Assembly (NCBI GenBank): GCA_028386065.3
Contig: JAKUCV010002828.1
Span: forward strand, 130,500 to 194,499
Reading direction: 5' to 3'
Length of the DNA: 64,000 nt
From: Turnera subulata
Taxonomy: Eukaryota > Streptophyta > Magnoliopsida > Malpighiales > Passifloraceae
Shown in pieces: positions 11,477-22,409 of the stretch. Below the pieces are notes generated by a model that ran no database searches, had not been told where the DNA came from, and was given only the letters and a program-made list of their open reading frames with translations. The translations under genes and the position numbers were made by a program. Position 1 is the first letter of the stretch, and each line of letters begins with the position of its first letter.

Positions 11477-11682
11477 GTGTTTAGATGAAAGTAAACAAAA
11501 GGAAGTGCTTTCTCTTTTGGGCCATAAACGACACACCTCCACACTTTAACAAGAAAAAGAGAAAAAGAGAAAAGAAGAAGAAAAAACTTTTACTCGATGC
11601 TTTTCCTTCATTTTACTTGAGGTACCGTGTTTGTCTTCTCGTCGTCACTCACCTCACGCACTCCAGTGCATTACCGGAAAAG

Positions 11683-14600
11683 ATGGTCGCCAGAAAATTC
11701 ATCGTCCGCCACAACGACTCCACCTTCGACGTTGATTACGACACCGACGACGGCTTCGAAGTCAGTTTCTCTGCCCCTCTCTCTCTCTCTAAGAAAATCT
11801 TCATCTTCTCTCTCTAAACTCCAAGTTCATTTCTCTCTCTATCAGGTTTTCCAGTTCCAGCTCTTCTCTCTCACCTCAATTCCTCCAGACGAGCAGCAAG
11901 TAAGTCCAATCCCTTCCTACTCCATTCCAGAAACCAAAAAAAAAAAAACACGTAACGTTGAAATGAGGAATTATTTGCTTTTGGAAAAGTAAAAAAAAAA
12001 AAGTAGCAAACACATTATTATTTCTAGATACATGAAGAACACGACAACGGATGCCGCGTGATAGCTGACGCGACGGATCTCGTCGCTGCGGTTTCTAGCA
12101 AGCTCAGGCTGGTTTCGGTTAGCGAACCGGAAGGATCGCGGGAAGGAGAGCTTCCTCCTGCTGCTGCGGCGGAGGAGGAGGCGGCGGCTTTGCTGCGATC
12201 TGATGAGGAGCTGGCGAGATTGCTTCAGGTACGGTTAACGATTGAGTAACCAGTGAGTTGATTGGTTAGCGCTTTTGTTTTGAGTACGTTGTTGAGGCTT
12301 TTGTTTTGAGTGTGTAGGTGGAAGAAGAAGCGCTTATACTGCAGGAGTATGTGGCGATTGGAGGAGGGGGTAAGGAGATGGAGAAGCGGTTACGGCCTTA
12401 TATCAGTCAAGTTTTGATGGTAATCTTTGTCTTTTTTTTTTTTGGTTCTCTGAATTTATTTTCCTTATTGTATTATCTTCTTGTAGCTCGATTAGTGCTC
12501 TTGAAAGTCTTAAAGGCCAGGGCTGGAGTTTTTTTTTTTTTTTTGGATCGAACCTCACATGTTTGTGGTCAATTGTAATGTCATTTGTTTAGTTGGTTTA
12601 AAGAACTAACCAAATGGCCAATGTTTTGTTGCTTTGTTGGATGGTCGTTAACTATGGTCACGCTGCTTTTGGTGGTAGTATGAGGATCCATTGCGACAAG
12701 AGGCAGCACGCAAGACAGTTCCTGTTGAAGAGCTCGAGGAGAAAGCGTTGGTTTCTTTGGCCAAGGTATGGGGCTGTCATCTCGTCAATCGTATCCGGCA
12801 GAATGCAGTGAGTCTAGATGCTATTATCTATCCCGATAGAAATACTTTAAAGTTTGTGTTTTATAGAAATTTATTATAAAAATACCCTGTGCTTTTCTCT
12901 TGGTTAGGGATAGCCTAGCGCAAGGTTCTAGTGATCTTGATGCGAATAAAGAGCTTACCGATTTGTGGATTCATTGTGAAATTTTCGTCGGTTAATTGCC
13001 AGAAATTTATGAACATTTTAAATAGGTGCAAGGAGAATTAGTATTTAGACTAAAACTTTATATTTTTATGCAACAACTTTTAAAAGAAGCTTTCCCACTT
13101 GGAATTATTTTCGAACTACTGGGAAGAGCTACGTCTAGATATGAATTGCTATGATTCTCTTTTATCGTATATACATTACAACTGCTTGTGGAAGAGAAAA
13201 AGGGGGGAAAAACTAATAAAATGACATAAAGAGAAAAAGTTTGTGGAAGAAGTAGAAAGGCTATGCAAAGTCCTGTCCCCCATATGAGGAGCAAAAGATG
13301 GAAAGGGAAAAGGACATAGACAGCGAAGTAGTCTTTGCTGATTCTCAGACTTTTTTGAAGCAGCATTATGTTGTTCTCAAATTAAGCGTGTTTATTGTGT
13401 GGGATATTGAAGAAAATTCATCTTGAGGGGGGAGACAGATGGAGATCAGCTGAGGAAGAGGGAGGATTGACTGAGAGAGAGAATTTTTGCTTCCATCAGG
13501 AAAGAGGCAAGTCATTTGGGATTTCTTTTGTTCTTATATGTGTTCTCAGCTAAAGAGAAATGCTTGTGTAACACATAAGTGGCCAAAATTATCCATTGCC
13601 AATTTAGGGTGTCGAGAAAACCTGTACTTACAAATTCATCTCATATTCTGTCATATCGTCTTTCCCTTAGTCAATGGTAAGCATGCAAGTTCAAGGAAAA
13701 GGAGATGCCAGAAAAAAAATCAGCATTGCAATGCCTGTAAAACTGAATCGACGTGGGAGTTCAAAGAAAATGTAAAACTGTATAAAACTGTTACAGAGAT
13801 ACATTTGTATAAGATGAAAAGATGGCAACCAGAATTCCTGCATTGCAGATGAGAGGTAGGAAGTTTTTGCAATTTTTTATTTCTTCAAGCATGCTCTTTT
13901 TGCATGTGAAGAAGTACCAATAAATGACATGACAATGGGGAGAGTGGTGGGAGAAACATTGAAGGAGAACCATTTTTGTTTCAAATTTCAACCAAAGTGG
14001 GATGCGGAGTTGGTAACGGTGGGTTTCTTATTATGTGTGTTTGAGAGTGAGGGAGTGGGCAGATGGTTGGTAATAGTTGTATTGGATATAACTCAGTGGT
14101 TACGAAATGTATGTGTTCTTAGCAACCGTGTGTCTGTCTGGTAGATGCTGGTGGACTACATGCTGCAAGGTTTCTCAAAATGCTCCTTATAGAATGTTCT
14201 CTTTGATTTTTTTTCCTTGTCTTCTCCATTTCTAGTGATGCCTGTGGAATCGCTTGTTGTGAAATTGATAATTGAACTGCGAAGTTATGTTCCTGAGTTT
14301 GAAATGGTTTTAGGTTGTCTAAGTGAACCTTTATATCTGTGGTTGTTGATCAACTAATAGATTTGAATTCTTATAAACTTGTTTTAGGAGGGAAACTCTA
14401 AACCATCAAAAATCGTACAAGAGCATGCTTTCCTGCTGCAGCTGCTTTTCTGGTTCAAACAATCATTCAGGTTTTGTCATCCCTTGGCTGTTCCTCTGTT
14501 GACTTCTCCTCCTCTTGTTGATATATCGCATCTATGCAACTGGACTGTTAGCTTCTTTAGATGACAAATTAGTCATACTAATTATGACATAAGGAGAAGG

Positions 14601-17600
14601 CGGTGGAAGTATCTCATTTTATAACTAAGTCTGGGAGATTAGTAAAATAAAATAAAGTTGTGTTTTTGCATTATCTTAGAAGATGAGTAAGTCCACCATT
14701 GAACAGGTTGCATCTTACTGACTTGAACATCTGTTTTACAATGATGAATTAGTTGTCATCAATTGAAGTTTCATCAACTAATTGCTATGTCCACTTTAAA
14801 TTTTCTGGAAGGGTACTTCATAAAGCAGAGAAAAAAAGGCTTTAGAAGTTAGATGTGAGAGGTGTGGTTTCTCTCTGCATATTATGTTTATGTTTCACCT
14901 ATGTACTAGAAGTCTAGAAGTCTAATGTCAATCCAATGATGGGTTGATTTGGAGCAATTTTTTGGTGACGATTCATGTGATTCTATGTGATAGGAGGGGG
15001 ATTAAAACAAGGCTTTTTTTCTTCAGAGATTCTTAAGCTTCTAAATGAATTCTAGAGACTAGTGTTTTCTTAACCTTTGTAGATGTACTTGGGATCTATA
15101 CTCCTTATGCATGATGCAGATGTAAGTGTATCTGAAAGATATGCGTTGTTCCATGCTTCCTGGAATGGCTTTGCACCCCGTTAGGTTATAAAAACTTTTT
15201 CTTCAATTAAAGATTTGTAGCATTTTTATATAAACAGTGTTTAATAGGTTAATATTATTGAGATTATCATCCTTTGATATTGAAGGTGGGTTAATGCACC
15301 TCCTTGTGATGGTTGTGGCAATAATACAGTTGGTCAAGGAATGGGTGCTGCACTTCCTCTGGAAACTCAATATGGCGCTGATCGTGTTGAACTTTACAGG
15401 TTTGTATTACGGTCACATATATTTGCAATTTTATTAAACAAGGAATTTAAGTTTGCAACTAATTGCTTGCAATTCTAAGCACTTAAGTATCATGACCAAT
15501 CCATCTTTTATATTCGATACTTTTTACCAGTTTAAATAAGTAGCATCTTCCTTCTAGCATCCTTTGTCCCATTGATTTCAAGCATGTGTAAGTTCGTCAG
15601 TTTGTTGTTATGTTCTGTTGTGCCTTTACAATTGTTTCATTGGCGAATGTTTAGTGCTTGAAGTTTTGAATTATTGAATATGTTGTAGTATTAGAATGCA
15701 TGTGGAGGAAGGCTAGCTTAATTTGCACTTCAAGCATGGTTTTGCTTGATGGCCATACTCCTTTCTGCGTTTCATATGCTGGCCATGGCAACATGAAGAG
15801 ATGAACTCATAGCCACCTTGCCAACTCATTGGATTTCTATGATATGAAGAGATTTTGCCTCTTTGTTACCTACCTATAGGGTATAGATTTAACAAGTATT
15901 CTGGTGATAGGATGTCTTGTGTATTATTCCACTTTGTTTGCATCCTGATTAAACTTTGAGTAGCTTGTTCTGTCCCCTTCAGCCAGCAAATTTTTTAGAT
16001 TCAATTTGTGCTCTAATAAGAAGAGAAGTGCTTGTAAATTTTCCCCTTAGTGGGCAATAAATAGCACGCATTATACAGTTGGCCCCTGGTTGGTTTCTTG
16101 TGGCAAGTAATGTTCCTTGTTTGTTGGTAGTAAATTTGAAATTTCGAAGTTAAATGCAGCTGCCAATTTGATCACATTCCTGTTTCCACTAGATGCTGCT
16201 ATGCTTATTGGCATGTGGCATTGCCTTGTAATTTTTGTTTTCCTTCTTGCCTCCTTAAACTACAGATGCTCTTCTTGCTCGAGAACCACTCGTTTTCCAC
16301 GCTACAATGATCCATTAAAGGTCTCTCTTTCCAAAATCTTTTCATATGTTATTTAGTTTCATATTTGCAGTTATCAAGTTCATAATTCTAGCAGGGAGAC
16401 ATTTGTTGCCCTTGCTCATTTTCATCCCCCTTTTCTCTTTGCAGCTTCTGGAAACTCGAAGGGGTCGTTGTGGGGAGTGGGCCAATTGCTTTACACTATA
16501 TTGTCGTGCTTTTGGCTATGAATCTCGTTTGGTTAGTCTGCTCCTAATGAAATTTGTGGTTTGTGTTGGAGTCATTGTAACTTGTGAATTTAGCCTGGGT
16601 GAGAAATCTCTATGCTCTTTGAGATGTCGAAAATTAAGCTTTTGATATCCGTAGTACAGTTGGGTTATGTTTGTATGATGCAAGTCCTGGGAAAAAAAAA
16701 AAGCTGTGAACTAACTGAAATATGTCCAACTAAGGATGTATGATCTCTAATGTATGGTGCCACACTTTGGTGCTCAGGCATGAGAATCTGTACTTGTCAT
16801 TGATACAAGTGGCTCACCTACCTCTACCATTTTATGTCCTGGCTTCCTATGGACATCTGAGTATCACCTAGCATGGTTTGCTGTAGTGTATACTAAATGG
16901 CTAAAGTAACAGCAGTGCTGTATCAGTATGTTAGTCCAAGCGTGTCTTTGTATGAATGGTGTTAATCAATATTTAGAAGTGGGATTCAAGGAGACTTTGT
17001 AACGTAAGTAGACTTGTGAAGATCAAAGAAATTTGACCATATAATTCGTGTTCAATCCAGATCTTAGATTTTACAGATCATGTTTGGACAGAGTGCTTTT
17101 CTCATTTGTTGGGAAGGTAAATTTTGCACTTTTAGATCCTTAGAATTGTAATATTTGGGCTAACTTGCATGCTTTCAATCAAGTAAACAAGCAGTTGAAG
17201 CTGTTCTGGCTTTTTATTTTACAGGTGGATGCATCTTGATCCTTGTGAAGGGGTGTACGACAGGCCACTACTGTATGAGAAGGGGTATTTAGTTAACTTT
17301 AGTTTACGTTATTCCACTTATAACGCTGGATTATCACATACATCATGCATCTCTTGCTTCAATAATATTCTATGTACCAGTACTTTATCTAAATAATAGA
17401 TTTAAATAAATTTTTTGCTAGGTGGAACAAGAAACTGAATTATGTGATTGCTATTGGAAAAGATGGAGTTTATGATGTCACCAAGCGTTACACAAGGAAG
17501 TGGCCTGAGGTGCTTATCAGAGAATAGCATTCTTTTACTAGCTTTTTCCTCTCCACTATGGCTAGTGTTAGATAATCCTATATATGTTTCTGAAAGCAAG

Positions 17601-19474
17601 TTTAAAGCTTTCCAGGTTCTATCTCGGCGAAATATAACTACAGAGCTTGCTCTGAAGGCTACTCTCTCCAACATGACAAAAGAATGCCGTAAAAGCTTTA
17701 CATCTCAAGTACATTTCATACTTGAAGATCGTGACAAACTTGAAGCAGACGAACTGGAAAGAGATGTACATTCTGTGGACAATAGTTCAGTTTCATTGCC
17801 TGGAAGACAAAGTGGGGACAAGGAGTGGCGCATCTTAAGATCAGAAATTGGTTCTGATGAAAACCTCTCTTTGAGCAATTCTTCTTGCCCGATTCGTCCT
17901 TGTGTGGATGAGCATGTGACCAGGATTGGCAACTCGTTTCTCCCTCTTCTTTCTAAATGTATTCAGAATTCTCTATCTAAATCCAGAGTTAATGAAATAC
18001 TGAAGCTTTTCCATGGAATCTTGGTGGATCTCGGGACATTAAACTATAAAACTAGGAGGGCTTCTGTAAATCCCTTCATGCTCCATTTGCTGCCCTTTTT
18101 TGATGAGTTACTTGATGCTTTGTCACTGAAGAGTGAGATAGACAATGGGGGGAGAGTGGAGATCTGTTTGGCTGGTGAACCTGTCAAAACCTCTTTGGCA
18201 CTGCCCGTTGCTTTGGATGCTTTAGATGAAATGATCCGGAGTCTTAACAGTTGTAATGACTTAAGCAAAGCTTGCCTTTCTTTTCCACTCTTGAAGTTGA
18301 ACAGAATGCATTCTGGTTCAGTTCTTGCCAGTGGTGAGGAACTTCCTTTTGGGACTGTGAGTGCCATCTTCTCTTTTCCACATTCTGCTCTGTCATTGAC
18401 TCTCACAGGTCTTGAGTCATATGATGACATTTGAAGAGTTCCTTTATTTTTGTGACAAAATTCAGGCCTCTGCAGCATTTGATGGACTCCGCGCTTCAAA
18501 ATGGGAAGAACCAAATGGTGCAAGAGGTATTAGCCAAATTAGAAAATTTTGTAGGGTAGATTGGAATACCTTTTTTAAATCCTCTATCATCATTGTGTTT
18601 TACTTGCTAGAAACCTATTAAATTGGTAAATGCGATGATTCCAATGAGAAAAGGTGGAGTGTGGTAGGTTTTGATGGTGTTGATTGATATTTATTCATTT
18701 GTCATTTGACTACCTTTTTTCGCAGAAGGTTTCAGCGCCAAAGCAGCACATGCTAACTTCTTGTAAAACCCCATTTTTCTTTCTTCACTAGGAAAAAAAA
18801 GCTCAAATATGTGAATACTATTGCTCTTAAACATGTTCTTGATTTGTTGACTCCACTGTTTTTTCCCCTAATTATGTTAAATTTTCTGTAGGTTGCTGGA
18901 TTGTGTATAAGCTGCCGGGTGACTTGATGCATGAACTGATGGGATACGAAATAATGTCAGCCAATGATGCACCGGAGAGAGATCCAAAAGATTGGTAGGA
19001 TTTTGAAAATATGAAATCATGATTTGGTTTCTTCCTTGACATCATCTCTGCTCTGACTCGATCGATTTCTTTCCTAAAGTTTTCTTAGCTCCCATTTCCA
19101 TTTGTTGCTCATACACATGCATAGAATTTTCACTGAGAACTTTGGATGTTTGGTTGGTGGTTTACAGGGTTGTTGAGGGGAGTGCTGATGGTGGATCAAG
19201 CTGGCATGTTCTGGACACCCAAAGTTGTCAGGAGTTTGAAAATCGTTTTCACCGTAAATCTTTTGAGGTCAGATCAGCAGATTGCCCATGCAATGCTTTC
19301 AGGTATACTCTTTAATAGAATCTGGTGCACGAAGACATTGTTCTCCTTTTGGTTCTTCAATATATTTGATTGTGGTTACTCAATTGTAGGTTTCGGTTCC
19401 TTACTGTTAGAGATGTCGAATCAACTTCACGGCTCCAACTTGGCAGCATCGACCTCTATGCGCGCAGCAGTTAA
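11683..19474 (+). CDS. PNG1: Peptide:N-glycanase (cytosolic deglycosylating enzyme), 17 coding exons
   Basis: This cytosolic amidase removes N-glycans from misfolded glycoproteins exported from the ER. Coding exons: 11683-11760, 11846-11899, 12028-12228, 12318-12419, 12679-12765, 14388-14470, 15286-15399, 16266-16320, 16445-16531, 17061-17116, 17225-17284, 17422-17509, 17616-18356, 18466-18526, 18892-18994, 19168-19302, 19390-19474. All introns are GT-AG and phases join without a stop, giving about 729 aa (Arabidopsis PNG1 is close to 720). An N-terminal ubiquitin-like part starts [19 protein letters not shown]. The transglutaminase-like core has zinc CxxC pairs at C209/C212 and C241/C244. 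The catalytic triad is C267 ([10 protein letters not shown]), H294 (FTDHVW) and D311 (HLDPCE), with the 27- and 17-residue spacing of the family. The C-terminus matches plant PNG1 ([11 protein letters not shown]). Exon 3 has an Ala/Glu-rich stretch. I see no disabling change. Confidence 0.95.
12766..14387 (+). other. PNG1 intron 5 (long)
   Basis: At 1.6 kb this is the longest intron of the gene. It starts GTATGG and ends GTTTTAG. Short frames inside it on both strands resemble nothing I know and no transposon ends were found. Introns 6-8 (about 0.1-0.9 kb) are similarly unremarkable. Confidence 0.7.
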
Positions 19475-20046
19475 AATTTTATACCTTCGTCTACACGCAG
19501 CATGGTCCTCTATGCGCATAATCGCATTCATGTTATTCTGTTTACTTTGAGAGTTAAAGATTGTTAAAACGGGGAAGTAATCAAAACTGTTCCTCAAATG
19601 TCTGAGCCATTTGCTAATCAGTGAATGGCAGCTTGAAAAGGGATGCATTTCATTGTTTGGGTTGTCTGCTCTTTCCCTATTACACACATGGTCAAAGGGA
19701 CGCCAAACTATCTCGGATATGTACTATGGATCTTCTATTTGTATGTCATCCAATTCTATGGATATGTTCTCAAAAAAAATCTGTTAAATATGCATAATAA
19801 ATAAAAACATTTTATACCAAGCATGTTATTTTCTTTGTATAACGCACGAATATAAACTCTTTGTATGCTCTTAGGAACTTGGATATGCAGTATACAAAGG
19901 CTTCAAGCGGCTGATAAATAACGAAGCTCTATGTAAACGTAACATCAACACATTCTCACAGGAATCAAATACATACAGCCGTTGCAGTAATTGTTTAGTT
20001 GCGAATTCTATATTTTGGTTGCATTAATAAAATTTTAGCAATTTAG
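19475..20046 (+). other. PNG1 3' flank with likely polyadenylation signal
   Basis: An AATAAA hexamer at 19796-19801, followed by further AT-rich sequence, is about 320 bp past the stop codon and is a plausible poly(A) signal. The remainder, to about 20046, shows no gene or recognisable repeat. Confidence 0.45.
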
Positions 20047-20290
20047 CGATGCGGGGTTGGTTCAAGTGGTAAGTGATTTGGTTTCGCTTAAGCGATATTT
20101 TGGGTTCGAGTTCTTGTGTTCGTAGAAAATTTCCATTTGGGAGACTCACCCACAATACCAGGTTTGTACTGGGGCAAAGTACCGAAATTTGAACTCCCGT
20201 TTCGTGTAAGTTGTTTCGTGTAAGTTAGTGTGACCGAGAAGTCTTTGGCATTACTGGACGCCACTTAAGTCACTATGTTTTTTTTGCCGT
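20047..20290 (+). mobile_element. tRNA-derived SINE-like sequence
   Basis: A pol III type II promoter layout is visible: A-box-like TGGTTCAAGTGG near 20056 and B-box-like GGGTTCGAGTTC near 20102, about 45 bp apart. About 170 bp of unrelated sequence and a T-rich stretch near 20279 follow. The spacing is tRNA-like, but there is no cloverleaf or CCA-type acceptor, so it is not a tRNA gene. No clear target duplication was found and the right boundary is approximate. Confidence 0.5.
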
Positions 20291-20389
20291 TCGTCCAATT
20301 CCCACAATTACCTACATTTATATATGTTTAGGTAGGTTGGGTTTTCTATTCAAAAATCAAAAATTAATATCTTTTTTTTTTGAGGAATA

Positions 20390-21050
20390 AAATTAAAATC
20401 TTTGTCTAACTATATTTTTGAGATCTACCTATATCAGAAAAAAAAAACCCCATTAAAGAGAAAAATAGTGACAGGAAGTGGAGAAATGCTATCGCATTCG
20501 GTCTTATAAATAAATAGATGAACGGTCCATTTTCCTACGTTAAATTAATATAATCAAGCAAGTCACACTTCAACATCCCACGACGAGTAAAACTTGATGA
20601 CAACACAAAAAAAGATAATTTGACGCCCCCCACATTTGACCTCCTAACAAAATTACTAGACTGGATTTTACTTGCGAAATCTGGCGAAACAAATTATTTA
20701 TGTTGTTGACCTGACTATCTTGTCGCAGGACAAAAAGAATCTGATTGTTAAATCTTACTTCTTTAGTACGCCAACGGGAGACTTCTGCCCAGAGCAACTA
20801 TTCAAGAAATGACTTGATCGATGCACTGATAAATCTTTGCTTTTTAGCAGATTTTAGCAGATAAATCTTTGTCTTTTAGCTGCTTGCATGGCTAATTTTT
20901 TTAAAAAAAACAATGCATTACCATTTTTAGTTTTCCTAGCAATTTACCACTTGATATTTGGAGTAGTTAGAATCTTTTGGTTTACGCAAGAAATCTAGAC
21001 CTTCAATATTTAAACTTATTTAGATTTCTGTGGAGGTTAGGGCTAACACC
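20390..21050. repeat. Local duplication, copy A (paired with 37.60-37.63 and 41.98-42.50 kb)
   Basis: Shared with the DNA around the solo LTR at 37.6-42.0 kb. Matching landmarks include ACCTATATCAGAAAAAAA, TCTTATAAATAAATAGATG, AATCAAGCAAGTCACACTT, CTTGCGAAATCTGGCGAAAC, ATTTATGTTGTTGACCTG and CAATATTTAAACTT. Both copies are diverged by many substitutions and indels and show no coding content. Confidence 0.75.
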
Positions 21051-21650
21051 GTTCATAGTGACTACTCCCATCCACTCTGGAAATTTATGGATTGTGTGAA
21101 GTATTTTCCACAAACAGTACCCAACCAGGATATCAACGATTTTGAAGAAGTCCAGCCTGACCAACAATTTTGAAAAAAAAAAAAAAGAAATACAGAACAA
21201 AGGAATCGAGGATATGCACAAGGATATCAAAAATGTAATTTGAATCTTACGATTCTTACGTTATTGTGTTTCAAAAAAGTGCCAGAACGTGCATGAAATC
21301 TATTTCTTAGTAAACTGTTGTAAAAATAGGAGTTGAGTCGTTAAAATCGGGGAAAACTTATATTTTTAACGAGTTCAAGCAAGTTTGTTGGACTATCTCA
21401 AAAGGTTTTTTTTAAAAAAAAAAGAACGCAAAATGTTTTACTTGAGAAATTTGAGGACTGTCTTGGATTGACGGGGAATGGAAGGGAATAAAGGGGAATG
21501 GAGGAGAAGGGAAGGAAATTTTTAATTTAACCTTGTTTGAAAAAAAAAATTAATGGAAGGGAAGGGGAATTTTTTACCTTCCATTTTCCTCCATTCCCGT
21601 TAAAATTGTCTCCCTGCTGATTTGTTGAGGAAAGGAGGGGAGAGACATTA
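21051..21650. other. Intergenic DNA with a purine/pyrimidine inverted stretch
   Basis: From about 21465 to 21600 a purine-rich run (GGGGAATGGAGGAGAAGGGA) is followed by its approximate complement (CTTCCATTTTCCTCCATTCC). This resembles the end of a small inverted-repeat element, split by the solo LTR that follows; a CCCTCCCATCCATCCTCCTC run at 37.40 kb may be its other side. No gene is seen. Confidence 0.35.
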
Positions 21651-22409
21651 TGTAACAGCCCGGGTAAAAATTTAGTATTTTTACCGGGACTGTAAAAATC
21701 GTTATACAGTGATTTATCTTTGAATTTAATCTTGGGTAATTAATTCAAGGTAAATTGGGCATCGCTTTTCGAAACCGAGGTTTTTTCCGCGCTCGGGATT
21801 TTTCCGTGGATTTTACGGACCAAAGTTGGTATTTTTCGGGTCCCGGAATCCTCAGAAAAATCACACCAGAAATATAACTAAAGAGGTGTATCAGTTATTT
21901 TCTGGTCAAGACGGTACACGTCTTACCTGCATAGTTGAGGGCTGCGCCGCCTTGCTTCTGTGTCGCCTGTGACCCTGCATGTCTCTACACCACATCATCT
22001 CCACCACCTGCCTGCAAAATCCACAACTCATTCCCCATCCTTAACTCTTTGCAAAACCCAGATCCTTTCTTCTTCCTCTTTTCTTCTCCTGCAATACTAA
22101 ATACCAATCAACCAAAAAAAAAAAGAGAGAAGGAAAAAGAAAAGAAAATGAAAGAAGAAAAAAAAAAGAGAAGAGATAACCAGCAAATAAAGAGAGAAAA
22201 GAAAGAAAAAGAAAAAAAAAAGGAAAGAAAAAAAGAGATACACATACCGATCCACCGCCGCCGAGCCACCTCCACAACCACCAACATCACCTGCAACAGC
22301 TACCACCCTCCCTTTCTCCACGCCGGCGCACCTCTCCGTAGCACGCAGACGCCGCAGCAGCGCCGCCGAGACGAAACCAGCAGCGCCGTCAGCTGGAAGT
22401 AGCGAATCC

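Noticed and set aside
17448..17615. Start of a 328-residue frame upstream of PNG1 exon 13
   Set aside because: The first part is intron 12 read in frame; homology begins only after the acceptor TTTCCAG at 17615.
20047..20130. tRNA gene
   Set aside because: A and B boxes are present but no cloverleaf can be drawn and there is no acceptor stem; it fits a SINE head better.
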